The notes below the pieces were generated by a model. The model saw only the letters and a list, made by a program, of their open reading frames with translations, made no database searches and was not told the DNA's origin. Below, piece by piece: positions 10,073 to 20,353 of a stretch of DNA of 64,000 nucleotides. The position numbers were made by a program, and so were the translations under genes. Source of the DNA: Melieria omissa (lineage: Eukaryota > Arthropoda > Insecta > Diptera > Ulidiidae); assembly GCA_963971225.1 (NCBI GenBank), contig OZ020268.1, forward strand, positions 53,246,404-53,310,403. The letters are read 5' to 3'. The first letter of the stretch is position 1. Every line of letters starts with the position of its first letter.

Positions 10073-10691
10073 TAGGGTGTTTTTTTTAGAGGTATAGAAC
10101 TTCGAATTGAAATAAAACACAAGAAAATCGTTTTAATGTCCATCAATTTGGCTTTATTGGAAGGATAATTTTATGCCATTAATGTTTAAATATGATTTCG
10201 GGCATGTGGCCGCCGCGGCTGGCTCGAACAAAGCCAATTCTACAGGTCCAATTTTCAATCTTCCATAAAGTTGATGGACAAAGCTCCAATTGCTATGCAC
10301 GGTGACGAATCGATTCATTCGAGTCCTCTTCAACATTTTGCTCTACAGCGGCAATTGTTTCTTCGGTGCGCACTGTTCGACGTCTCTGCGGATGCGTATT
10401 ATCACATAGAGTAAACGTAGTGCGAAAACGACCCATGGTTAACCGAATTAATTGCTCTGATGGACGATTATGTCGACCATAAAATGGACGGAGCTTGCGG
10501 TAAACTTCGCGAACTGAACCATTATTTTCAAAATAAATTTGCACGATTTGCAAGCGTTGTTCTTTTGTCAACCTGTTCATGATGAAATGGCAAACCAAAC
10601 TGAACATAAATGACATTAGAGTTGCCAGATTTGACCACAAAATGCCAGTTTTATCTCTATTCGAAAAACAAACCTCTAAAAAAACACCCTA
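10073..10691. mobile_element. Internally deleted mariner-like transposon
   Basis: Inverted ends TAGGGTGTTTTTTTTAGAGG and its near-identical complement, flanked by TA on both sides. The 619-bp body keeps the beginning and very end of a transposase gene on the minus strand but lacks the middle, so it cannot move by itself. Confidence 0.85.
10179..10580 (-). pseudogene. Mariner transposase, N- and C-terminal remnants
   Basis: From Met at 10580 the frame reads MNRLTKEQRLQIVQIYFENN, followed by a helix-turn-helix stretch and GRHNRPSEQLI, then RRTVRTEETIAAVEQNVEED typical of the mariner DNA-binding domain. The frame is lost near 10293. Another frame ends with SRGGHMPEIIFKH and a stop at 10179-10181, resembling the family C-terminus (RGGHMPEIIFK). 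The catalytic DDD/DDE core is absent, consistent with a deletion derivative. Confidence 0.8.
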
Positions 10692-11315
10692 TATAAAAGG
10701 CAACCCTCGTATATAAGTTAAGATGTAATGTTAAAGCCGCTTTCCCACACTACAACTAATGTCGAGCTTACAGCAAAGCTTATGTGTGTGAGCATATTAG
10801 CAAATTATTGCACCCCATACTAGCAACATCGATGAGTATGAGTTATCATTGCAATCAATACTCAGCTCTACCACAATTCTACACCCGCCTAGCAACAGCT
10901 TTGACGTCAAAACCACCGCTGCCGAAGAAAAGGCAACAACACCTCAGCAACCTTAGCAACGCTCGATATTGGCGCCAAATCGATACCTTGCAAAACCAAT
11001 AAAATTAATAAACTAAAAACAATGACGAATGTTGAAAAGCTGCTGCTTATCCCCACACACACGTGCCACTACAGCGGTCTCTCAAAACGAAATCGAGTGA
11101 AAGTGCGTCATTAAGAATTGAGGAATAAAACGAGTCACGTCGATGTAAATTAAAGCATTACTTACAAATTGCATTTTTATTAATTTATATAGATATCTGC
11201 CAGAGTGTTTATCCAATGTTGTTATGATATGAAAGTAGTTTGCAATAAGATAAAATATAATTTTTTGGAATATTATTCATGCTTTTTTAGTTTTGTTATT
11301 TTGTATGCCAAATCA
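10692..11315 (+). other. Spacer remainder, no gene
   Basis: An ORF of 72 codons (10784-11002) has no recognisable similarity and a simple Ser/Leu/Gln-rich composition. The rest is AT-rich. Nothing else is supported. Confidence 0.5.
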
Positions 11316-11333
11316 ATCACCCGCACGGGTGAT
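11316..11333. repeat. 18-bp perfect palindrome at spacer/right-arm boundary
   Basis: ATCACCCGCACGGGTGAT is an 8-bp perfect inverted repeat with a CA loop. It ends exactly where the right arm starts. The duplicate boundary at 24515-24532 has the same sequence. The other spacer boundary (7861/7862) lacks it and has the hAT end instead. Confidence 0.85.
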
Positions 11334-11489
11334 CCCAGGCGCTTTCGTGTCGCATTTTAACTGAACTTTTGGCTATCGAAAGACGCCAACTCATCGACTT
11401 GTGACTGATTTTTGACTAAAAGTCGAATTTTAACCATCAAACACTCCTCGTTTTCACCTGAAGTGGCATCGTGCTGGTTTCAATTTATA

Positions 11490-11620
11490 AAAAAATTCAT
11501 TTACCGATTAAACAAAGGCGTTTTGAGGACGTAGAAGCCATCCAAAAGGCTTGCACCGACATCCTGAAGGATATTTCAGCCGACAATCTAAGACACTGTT
11601 TAGAGATGCTTTTATTATAT
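11490..11620 (+). pseudogene. Mariner transposase C-terminus remnant (right arm)
   Basis: Encodes RRFEDVEAIQKACTDILKDI and SADNLRHCLEMLL before the sequence changes to ATTATATT repeats. It is the counterpart of 7545-7715 but truncated earlier. Confidence 0.6.
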
Positions 11621-12086
11621 TATATTATATGTCCTCGGATAAAAGGATAATTTTAGAATTTGTGAGTATGCAACATAAATTTGTAGTCCCAATTTTGATA
11701 GCATGGGAACATTTTAACCAAGAGCATTTTGGTTTTCCAAATTAAACTCCGTCCCGACAGGGTTAAAGGTGAAAAGACCTTTTTGCTAATGTATGAAGGT
11801 ACATACCATGCATAGTGATTGAATATTTTGGATATATTGGGACATTGATCCAAAGAATTAAATAAGTTGTGAACCATTACCCATAATACCGTACTCGAGA
11901 TACTGCTTAAGCTTCAGCTGTCATTTAGTTAGGTACTCATGGAAAGGTACACAAACAGATAGCTGATTGTGTGCTCTGGTTTTTCTAATTCCACACGTGT
12001 CTGGTTACTATTTGAACAGACAGACAGTGAATTTACGTTAGAGAAAGTTTACTCAAGTCTCAATCTGCGCTATGTTTTTTTATGCG

Positions 12087-12394
12087 CGGTAGTCATTTTT
12101 ATTTGATCAAAGAATAACAAATGTGTGACAACATTAACCGTTCAAAAAAAAAAAAATTGGTTATTTGTACAATTGAAAAACGGTACCGGCTTTTGAAGAA
12201 AGAACAACAAGCCTGGGGCTTTCGCGTGTTTCCTATAAAACGGTAGTAATTTTTATTTGATAAAGAATAACAAACGTGTGACAACATTAACCGTTCAACA
12301 AAAAAGAATTGGTTATTTGTACAATTGAAAAACGGTTCCGGCTTTTGAAGAAAGAATGACAAGCCTGGGGCTTTCGCGTGTTTCCTATAAAACG
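12087..12394 (+). promoter_or_regulatory. Doubled promoter module of gene B
   Basis: Two tandem 154-bp modules (12087-12240 and 12241-12394). Each ends with TATAAAA (12234-12240 and 12386-12392) preceded by GGGGCTTTCG (12215-12224 and 12367-12376). That motif resembles an NF-kappaB-type site apart from its last base. A GATAA sits directly before the ATG. The second TATA is about 68 bp from the start codon, so transcription probably starts near 12415-12420. Regulation by immune factors is inference only. Confidence 0.7.
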
Positions 12395-12459
12395 CTCGAG
12401 TATTTTTAGTGTAAATCACTTCAGCACAGCACGGCAAAGAGTGATTACCTCTCGATAAA

Positions 12460-12890
12460 ATGAAACTGTTTATTGTACTTTTTATTTGTGCACTTCTGGC
12501 CTGCGCGGTGCAGAGCCAACCGAGTCACTGCTGCAACGCCGTGGAGAACACGATCATCGGTGTGAACCCTGGTAAGGACGATGGGCATGCGGTAAGTCAA
12601 ACGAGTTGAGATTTATTAAAGGAGTGAATAAATAGAAGATTAGAATTGAAAGTTAAAATGGAAAGATAACCAACAAAAATGAGTCGAATATAAATCGAAT
12701 AAATGGAGAGCATTTGCGAAAGTGGAAACAGGTTGAGACATTCGAAGGAAGAAGGCTTTCAGAATGAAGCCTCGATCTCCTATAGAATTGCTAAGAAACT
12801 TTACTTAAACTATGTATCAAAATTTCATATTTAAAATTTGTGAATTTTCAGGGATTCGGGGGAACCGGGAACCATCCCAGTAGTCCGTAA
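12460..12890 (+). CDS. Small secreted peptide, copy B (two exons)
   Basis: Exon 1 is 12460-12591, the intron 12592-12851 (GTAAGT...TTTCAG) and exon 2 12852-12890, giving 56 residues. Signal peptide MKLFIVLFICALLACAV; the mature peptide begins about QPSHCCNAVENTIIG and ends GNHPSSP. The only mature cysteines are adjacent (24, 25), so intermolecular pairing is possible. AATAAA at 12990-12995 ends the transcript before the SINE at 13033. The ATG was chosen because it follows a TATA box at a normal distance and starts a clear signal peptide. Family unknown; I considered Bomanin-like immune peptides but the CxxC motif is absent. Confidence 0.68.
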
Positions 12891-13032
12891 TGATGCCCAG
12901 CTTGCGGTTGCAGCTCTAAAAGCATTTCCTGCAGTGACGGTTAAGAACTAAATTCGCATCACTTCAAATACCCAGTAAAATTTAAAATTAATAAAAAGCA
13001 AAATCAAAACATGACAATTTGTTCAAGCATTA

Positions 13033-13340
13033 TTATAATGGTTTTTTACTGGCACGACAGCCCGATTACGAGACTAAGGCCTAGTTACCCGTTTTTTAGT
13101 TTTTTACGAGGTTAGAAGGGACCTACAGTTGTATGCCGATTCCGAACGGCGAGTTGGCAGCTTTTTCATAGGCAATTTTACTCTCAGAGGTTTGCCATTT
13201 CCATTGCTGAGACGACAGCCGCCGACAGAAAAATTGTTGTTGTTTTTCGGTGTTAACAGCAACGGAGTCTTGAACCAGGGTTCGAGCATCGCATTTGACG
13301 CGCGGCCCAACGCACTAACCAGCTGAGCTATGGTGGCTGC
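13033..13340 (-). mobile_element. tRNA-derived SINE, type 1 (downstream of gene B)
   Basis: Same 308-bp copy as 5922-6229 in reverse, with the 13-bp duplication TGTTCAAGCATTA at 13020-13032 and 13341-13353. It shares the pre-tail deletion with the copies at 5922 and 26080. Confidence 0.88.
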
Positions 13341-13353
13341 TGTTCAAGCATTA

Positions 13354-15971
13354 CTGACGGCTTTTTTCACTAAAAAGACAATTGCAATCAGTTTAAGGGT
13401 TTTCCATTTTTAAATATCTGTATTTTCTTTAGTATTTCTGCCAACTTTTGCTTTGATGGCTTTTTTTTTGTTACCACGGAAATTTTTATATTTAAAAAAA
13501 ATTATTTTATGAAAAATTAGCCAAATACGCTGTGTACTTTTCGAGATGTCAGCAGATATGATTTGTAGTCTTTGTAGGTATGGAAAACTTGTGGTATTTT
13601 TAATGTTAAGTTTGAGTCACTCATAGTGGAAAAGTCTGAATTTAATCGAACAACTAACTTAAAAATTGTACTTAGTTGTATTACATGCTAGTAGAGCCCT
13701 GCGGCTTTGCACGCAAGTTTGAAGTCAATGGGCTCAATAAATCAAATTCCTTCATACTGCACGATGCCACTCCTTTTTTATAGAATGCCCAATCAATTCC
13801 TCCAGTCGAAGGGTGTGACCCGGTTTCATTGATATGCGACTCTCAGTTCCAAAGTTACGCGGAAAATTTCAGTCACAGAAAATATACCGCACCCCTTGTC
13901 AACGCCCATATATTTTGCCAGTAGAATGACACATCTATGGGACGAGGGTATACAAAGCTTCAAAACTTTCCAACTTATTGTTCCGAAGATATTCCACATT
14001 AAAACTTTGGATTCTATGAGTGGAGCCATGACCCTCGTCCGACACTCACCCCACTCCGCATGTCGAAGAGCACATCTAAATCGTAAGTTTCATCAACATC
14101 AAGTCAATTCTCTTTGATGTGTGATTTGTAGTTCCAAGGTTATTCAAAGCATTTGAGTTGCTTTTAAAGTGCCACGGCCCTTGTCCAACGCCCATTCAAT
14201 TTTACCAGTGAAAACGGCATATAGCCTATGTACCATTCCCCAGCATGAAAAAATTAGAAGATTATAGAAGTATAGATTGGCATAACTTTTAATAAAAATA
14301 CATAATGTTAGGGTTGCCACAAAAATGTAGAAAAATACAAAAAAAATAAATAAGAATTTGTATTGCTTTCTATAAGATTGAGAACCAAGTTTGTGGCTCC
14401 ATTACTTCTATTTTCATTTAATGTGACAGATTTAAAGCACTGATGAAAGCATTTAATCCTTTCAGCATCAGTTCAACAATTTCAGCATTAATTCGTTCGA
14501 ATTTGTTAAATTTATAGCAATGTGAGATGATCAATAAGAACCTCTTCTAAAAATTGTGGGTATCTGACCCATGGGACTATTCACAGTCTAATAGGTTTCG
14601 TAAGAAGTTCATAGTGGTTCTTCAGATCGATTTAACTTTTAACAATATTTTAAGGAACTTTAAGTCCACTTGGTCTGATATGTTTACATGTCAATGTGAA
14701 GGCGCTTCTCTTTTTCTTTACACAGTAATCTTCATGAAATTTTAACAATATTATTCACCATAATTTTAATATTTTTTATATCTTCAAATCACCTAACTTT
14801 ACAAAATGTTTTTTCAACATTTAACGTTTGCAGCTCTAAAAACCCAACGCTTCATCAAAACAATTTCATTGCAGTAGTGCGAAAAAAAATCCCATTTCAA
14901 CTGACCTAACAAAACTTGTTCCCCATTGGGCTCAAACTATTTCAATAATTTTGCTGTCAACACTTGTCTTTCCTAATTTTTAAGACTTGCACTGCCAATT
15001 CGCTGCATAGCTTTCTTCTTTCTTTACCATTCAACTAAATTTTTTGCACTTATTTTTTGCACTCCTCTTTTTCGCAGTACGCACTGCCAGCTAGTAGATT
15101 TTTTTGCCTTACTCTGCCCCCTACCTCAGCAATAGTTTTCCACTAAAACAATTCAAATGTCTTTGGGGCAGCGGCTCGCTGTTTCCAGCCCATTGAAGTG
15201 TTTACAGAGCACACTAAACCGCCCGAAAACACTTTAACCAGAGATAACTCATCATATAGATGTCCAGTCTCATACGACGAAAACGGCACAAAAATTTCAA
15301 GCTCTGATTTACAGCTTTTTACCGCAAAGCTATTTTACACACACAGCTGCATGTGCTCATCCAGAACTTTTGCCGGATTGAATTAATTTTGAATTTCTTT
15401 TCTTGCTTGTGATATTATCTTTTGCAACATACATTTATCATTTTAGTTACAACGATCACGTACTGTATTTGGTGTAACAGGTAGGCAGCACGTCGGATAT
15501 CCGTAATTTCTTTTTCGTAAATTTCGCCTCGGGTTCAAGGCTGGGCGAGAAGCAAAACTTTTGTTAACATTAAACGCTTTTTTTATTAACTTTTTTAATC
15601 GGTTATACCCGAAATTAATAATGTGTTCAAAAAATGTGATATAAATGAATCGGCACTAAACATTTTGTGTATAATCAAAGAATATGAAGTCTTTATTTTC
15701 TTTGGCATGATACATACACATCGTTGCTAAGGCAACGCATTGCCAATAGCTGAGGCGCCAGCAGGTCTGCGTCGGCATAACTGTATTGCGACAATGTAGT
15801 GGCCGCTGAACAATTAAACCGTTTTGGCAAATTGTGCCGATCTTTTCATTCTTTTTTGCGAAAAGCAAGTGCCTGGGCGTACCCAGCAACAAATTAAAGG
15901 GGGCAAAGACATAACTACATTTCCAAATTTAGAATATAAAATTCAAATAGAATAGAATATAGATTTCTGTA
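13354..15971 (-). other. Right-arm interior, no recognised gene
   Basis: Reverse counterpart of 3300-5908. It holds only short unrecognised ORFs. Small differences from the left arm include GACAAGGGG-like changes near 13896. Confidence 0.5.
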
Positions 15972-16225
15972 CATATCGCTCCTTCGCTGCAAGAACGTCA
16001 TAACTCAAAACTACATCATTCCGAGAAAATTCAATTTTAAAATTTACCATTACAGGCAGTTCGAGGTATCAACAATTTTTCATGTCGTCTTGTGAGCAAA
16101 GTATTGAATATTTTACAAAGAGGTTTTGACAGATAAAAGATCATATGCAGATACACACAGGGCTGCCATAAACTAAAAAACAAATTTTTGGAGTTATGAC
16201 GTTCTTGCAGCGAAGGAGCGATATG
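15972..16225. mobile_element. MITE with TA target, right-arm copy
   Basis: The 254-bp counterpart of 3044-3296, with ends CATATCGCTCCTTCGCTGCA in inverted orientation flanked by TA. Confidence 0.75.
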
Positions 16226-16879
16226 TATATAAAATATAGAATTACGAGGGGGGAACGACCCTCCTCAGCCCATACCTAGGTACGCCCATGAGCGCCTGTC
16301 ATCATCAACCGAATCTTTTTGCTGTATGGTTGTTTGTAACCGTATGCTGCGCTTGGTTGCTTGATTTTACAACTTGCGAATTATTATATGTGTCTCCAGA
16401 ACCAAACAATTTACTAATCAAGAGATCTAGAAAATAAATAAATGTTTCATTTATATTGTTCTCACGGGTCGTAAAAAAAATATAGGGGTAAGTGGGGTAA
16501 AGTGGGAAACTTTTTTTTGGAGCTCCGTTAAGTGAACAGAACTAATTATTTTTTCATGTTAAAACTTCCTATAGTAAAGAGAATCAAATAAGCTATATTT
16601 TTGTCACAGCAACGAACCGCAAATAATGATTTTTCTAAGAGTTACCGAGCTTCGACTGATCATGTTCAAAATGACCAAATTTAAAAGTTGTGGGGTAAAG
16701 TGGGAAACATTACAAAACTTTATAAACTAAACACAAATCTTGTAGAAAATTTATCAAATCTTTATTTTAATTTGTTGAAGGTTCGAAGAATACATCTGAA
16801 GAATCAATATGAAAAATACAAAATTTTCGCAATAAAAAAAATAATGAAAAAATAAAAAAAAAATTTGTAAAACTGTGAC
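16226..16879 (-). other. 3' flank of Gag-PHD gene
   Basis: Counterpart of 2391-2980, with two motifs GTGGGGTAAAGTGGGAAAC (near 16494 and 16690) and a polyadenylation signal (TTTATT near 16760). There is no coding region and no protease/RT sequence, so the Gag gene has its own 3' end without a pol gene. Confidence 0.55.
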
Positions 16880-18401
16880 TTAGTCGTCGTTCTCGGAAGA
16901 AGCATCTAAGTCCGAGTCACACTCTCGGCAATGGTAGAAGCTAGTAGTTGGGTTGACGCATTTCAGATGAAATGATCGTTGACAATCCTTTTTGTTACAT
17001 GTGATCGTATTGTTCCTGGTCATGATTTCAGGCATGAGTTGCAGACAAATAGTGCAAAAATCGCGATCTTCATCAGAGCTAGAACTTTCTTGTTTCTTTT
17101 TTGATCCTTTCTTTGTTTGTGTTTTTTTCTTTGCTGCTGTTGTTTTCTTTATCGGTGTTTTTTTTTGTGCTCTTCCTCCTGATTGACGATCTTGATCCTG
17201 ATGTTGTGGCGACTTCTCCGAACGAGTCAGTTGGAATCTCTTCATCCAAAACGAGAGGCACATGGTCAGGGCCTTGGTTAGGTTTTTCTGCCGACATTTC
17301 GGTTTCAGGCTCAGCTCTTGTTTGAGCTCTTTCTTCTTTTCTCTTTGCCTGCGGTTCTTCAGCTCACAGTAGTACAGCGTTCTGTTGTGATCGTCGCTAT
17401 ATTTGGCTGCCAGCGCCCTTATGACGGTCTCGTACTCACTTCGTAAACATTCTGGAACTGATTTTATTACCTCAGCCGCAGCACCTTTAAGAGCCAGCGC
17501 CAATCTCCGACCTTTCCTTACATCGGTCCACTGATTTTCCAGAGCAGCCAGGTCGAATTGTAGCTTGAAGGTATCGAACGGCGTAGTCCCATCATAAGTA
17601 GGCACTTCTGCTCGGATGGCAACATTTTCCGGAATCGGCGGCAACCATTCTCGCGGGTGTACCTCCCTAAGCCGCTCGTCCATCTTTCTGTTCATCGAAT
17701 CTTCCAGACTATCAACTCGTTTGTTCAGAGAATCATCAAGATCGTCAACACGTTTGTTCAGGGAGTCATCAAGGTCGCCAACTCGTTTGTTCAGGGAATC
17801 ATCCAGGTCGCCAACTCGTTTGTTCAGGGAATCATCCAGGTCGTCGACTTGCTTATCCAAGTGCTCTACCCGCGTCTCCAGGTGCTCGACTTTCCCATTA
17901 ATCCTGTCTGAGATTTCCTCCACCTTCTGCTCCAAGCGCGCAGAATTTTTCTGAAGCTTGCTGGACAACTCCCGATTTGCATTTTCCAGTTTTGCTGACA
18001 TTTCCCGGTTCGCCGTTTTCATTTTAGCTATTTCCTGATTTGTAGTCTCGATTTTTGCCGAAATTTCGAGATTCATAGTTTCCAGCTTCGCTGACATTTC
18101 ACGGTTGGAAGTCTCGAACATGCCTTTAAGTGCAACCATTAGCTGGCTCATGTCCAATGCTTGTAGTGGCGCAGCCGCTGCAGCCGTACTTTGCAACGAC
18201 GCAGCAGCAGCAGGCGATTCCTCCACCTTGGCGGACGCCTCTAGTTCTTGCGCTCCGAACTCGTGCACAGTCCAATCGACGCCTCGTGCCTCGCAAGCGC
18301 AACTGCAACTCCAACTTTCCGCCAGCAGTCGGCAAATTCCAGGCAGCCAGCTCCTTCTTCACCTGGTCTACCTTCAGCAGCTCGAGTTTAACCATGTCCA
18401 T
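16880..18401 (-). pseudogene. Ty3/gypsy-like Gag with SAP and PHD domains, frameshifted
   Basis: The likely start is Met at 18401. A SAP-like domain (LKVDQVKKELAAWNLPTAGG, then KLELQLRLR) leads into VDWTVHEFGAQELEAS after a one-base frameshift near 18290. From Met 18268 a 462-codon frame follows. Residues 45-200 are a long coiled coil including about five 11-residue repeats of the type DDSLNKRVGDL (140-195). The Gag core lies at about 210-310 (VPTYDGTTPFDTFKLQF, WTDVRKGRRLALALKGAA, ELKNRRQRE). The C-terminus at 405-450 is a Cys4-His-Cys3 PHD-type finger. Between about 17300 and 17160 another frame (MSAEKPNQGPDHVPLVLDEE...) looks more natural, so two compensating shifts are likely, one at a T9 run near 17160. 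No protease, RT or integrase follows. Gag forms retrotransposon particles; a PHD finger there is unusual. Confidence 0.72.
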
Positions 18402-18459
18402 GATTTTATAATTTTATTTATTTAGTTATTTATTTTTTTGTTTACTTTCAATTTTCCAC

Positions 18460-18478
18460 AATCCCACTTCTGACACCA
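18460..18478 (-). promoter_or_regulatory. Primer-binding site for tRNA-Leu
   Basis: Minus strand TGGTGTCAGAAGTGGGATT, 2 nt from the LTR end. It is complementary to the 3' end of a dipteran tRNA-Leu (...AATCCCACTTCTGACA plus CCA). Position and sequence identify the adjacent repeat as the 5' LTR and fix the orientation as minus. Confidence 0.85.
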
Positions 18479-18480
18479 AA

Positions 18481-18925
18481 TGTTACGAATACTAAGTCTA
18501 GTGGGCTGTTACGTATCTTTGGATTGTGTAATTTGAAAATAAAACACAGTCAGTTTCTTAAACGCAGACAATAAAATAAACCAACAATCACTTTATTTCA
18601 CACTTTTACACTTCACTGTCTTTACACTCAATTATTTGCTTATTTACTCCGTGTAGCACCTTCACTAGTCAAAATCAGACTGACTCGCTGCGCCGGACCC
18701 GGCTGCCTTTTATACCTGTCCGGCCATCGCGCAGATCGTTCTCGCACATTCCCGAGTGGACTAAAGGTTTCCATGATGATCGTGACCATCGTTGCCAGAT
18801 TGGACTAAAAGTTATTATCGCCGCCGTCGTTGCCAGATTGAATTATAGCACGGCGCGTAGCGGCAGGGTTGCTTTGCACAGCGACAGACTGTCTTCGTTA
18901 AAATATTCTTTGATGTAATATAACA
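18481..18925 (-). mobile_element. 5' LTR of the Gag-bearing retrotransposon
   Basis: On the minus strand the LTR ends in CGTAACA at 18481 next to the PBS. It contains a TATA-like GTATAAAAGG (18711-18720) and a downstream AAATAAAG signal (near 18591). The 5' boundary is uncertain: TGTTA at 18925 would give TGTTA...TAACA ends, but similarity to arm sequence already starts at 18913, so the true end may be truncated. A related LTR-like segment lies at 30904-31247. Confidence 0.75.
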
Positions 18926-19268
18926 AAGTAAAATTTTTAAGTTAGTTGTTCGATTAAATTCAGACTTTTCCACTATGAGTGACTCAAACTTAACATTTAA
19001 AATACCACAAGTTTTCCATACCTACAAAGACTACAAATCATATCTGCTGACATCGACGACATGACGAAAAGTACACAGTGTATTTGGCTAATTTTTCATA
19101 AAATAATTTTTTTTAAATATAAAAATTTCCGTGGTAACAAAAAAAAAGTCACCAAAGCAAAAGTTGACAGAAATACTAAAGAAAATACAGATATTTAAAA
19201 ATGGAAAACCCTTAAAATGATCGCAATTGTCTTTTTAGTGTAAAAAGCCGTCAGTAATGCTTTGAACA

Positions 19269-19555
19269 GAAGCCACCATAGCTCAGCTGGTTAGTGCAGG
19301 TTCAAGACTCCGCTGTTAACACCGAAAAAAACAACAATTTTTCTGTCGGCGGTTGTCCTCTCAGCAATGGAAATGGCAAACCTCTGAGAGTAAAATAGCC
19401 TATGAAAAAGCTGCCAACTCGCCGTTCGGAATCGGCATAAAACTGTAGGTCCCTTCCAACCTTGTAAAAAATTCGCACGTAGAACACGGCTGGTTGCGGG
19501 TAGCTAGGCCTTAGTCTCGTAATCGGGCTGTCGTGCCAGTAAAAAACCATTATAA
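19269..19555 (+). mobile_element. tRNA-derived SINE, type 1 (downstream of gene C)
   Basis: Target duplication TAATGCTTTGAACA / TAATGCTTGAACA. This copy lost about 35 bp of the tRNA head after the A box. It retains the segment before the tail (CACGTAGAACACGGCTGGTT) that the other three type 1 copies lack, so it is not derived from them. Confidence 0.85.
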
Positions 19556-19697
19556 TAATGCTTGAACAAATTGTCATGTTTTGATTTTGCTTTTTATTAA
19601 TTTTAAATTGTACTTTGTATTTGAAGTGATGCGAATTTAGTTCTTAACCGTCACTGCAGGAAATGCTTTTAGAGCTGCAACCGCAAGCTGGGCATCA

Positions 19698-20128
19698 TTA
19701 CGGACTACTGGGATGGTTCCCGGTTCCCCCGAATCCCTGAAAATTCACAAATTTTAAATATGAAATTTTGATACATAGTTTAAGTAAAGTTTCTTAGCAA
19801 TTCTATAGGAGATCGAGGCTTCATTCTTAAAGCCTTCTTCCTTCGAATGTCTCAACCTGTTTCCACTTTCGCAAATGCTCTCCATTTATTCGATTTATAT
19901 TCGACTCATTTTTGTTGGTTATCTTTCCATTTTAACTTTCAATTCTAATCTTCTATTTATTCACTCCTTTAATAAATCTCAACTCGTTTGACTTACCGCA
20001 TGCCCATCGTCCTTACCAGGGTTCACACCGATGATCGTGTTCTCCACGGCGTTGCAGCAGTGACTCGGTTGGCTCTGCACCGCGCAGGCCAGAAGTGCAC
20101 AAATAAAAAGTACAATAAACAGTTTCAT
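19698..20128 (-). CDS. Small secreted peptide, copy C (two exons)
   Basis: Exon 1 is 20128-19997, a 260-nt intron, then exon 2 is 19736-19698, giving 56 residues with the same predicted protein as copy B (Leu7, Ala16, Pro21). The signal peptide, Cys-Cys pair and Gly/Pro-rich end are intact, as are splice sites and TATA box. The intron carries the left-arm base (TTAAAG) shared with A. No defect is visible, so it could be functional. Family unknown. Confidence 0.65.
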
Positions 20129-20193
20129 TTTATCGAGAGGTAATCACTCTTTGCCGTGCTGTGCTGAAGTGATTTACACTAAAAATACTCGAG

Positions 20194-20353
20194 CGTTTTA
20201 TAGGAAACACGCGAAAGCCCCAGGCTTGTCGTTCTTTCTCCAAAAGCCGGTACCAGCCGGTTTTTCAATTGTACAAATAACCAATTCTTTTTTGTTGAAC
20301 GGTTAATGTTGTCACACATTTGTTATTCTTTGATCAAATAAAAATTACTACCG
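20194..20353 (-). promoter_or_regulatory. Single promoter module of gene C
   Basis: One copy of the 154-bp module (plus a small GGTACCAGCC insertion). It has TATAAAA and GGGGCTTTCG on the minus strand. The second copy found in A and B is absent. Confidence 0.68.

Larger units (their letters stand above)
7862..11332 (+). repeat. Unit 1 spacer between inverted arms
   Basis: Single-orientation sequence that interrupts the palindrome. It is repeated almost unchanged at 21052-24531 in the same orientation. It consists of a hAT-like element (7862-9908) with a nested SINE, a short unique stretch, an internally deleted mariner (10073-10691) and about 640 bp without recognisable features. Confidence 0.92.
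11333..16999 (-). repeat. Unit 1 right arm of giant inverted repeat
   Basis: Reverse complement of 2270-7861, 5.67 kb. The inner portion (11333 to about 15238) is repeated in the same orientation at 24532-28288. Beyond the reach of the left arm the sequence continues into the complete Gag-PHD frame and LTR. A block at about 11607-11757 differs from the left arm and is shared with unit 2's right arm. Confidence 0.95.

Noticed and set aside
12099..12437. 112-codon minus-strand ORF with an internal repeat
   Set aside because: It is the doubled promoter module of gene B read backwards.
12460..12890. Assignment of the peptide to Bomanins or other named immune peptides
   Set aside because: The CxxC Bomanin core is absent and no other named family fits, so the function is left open.
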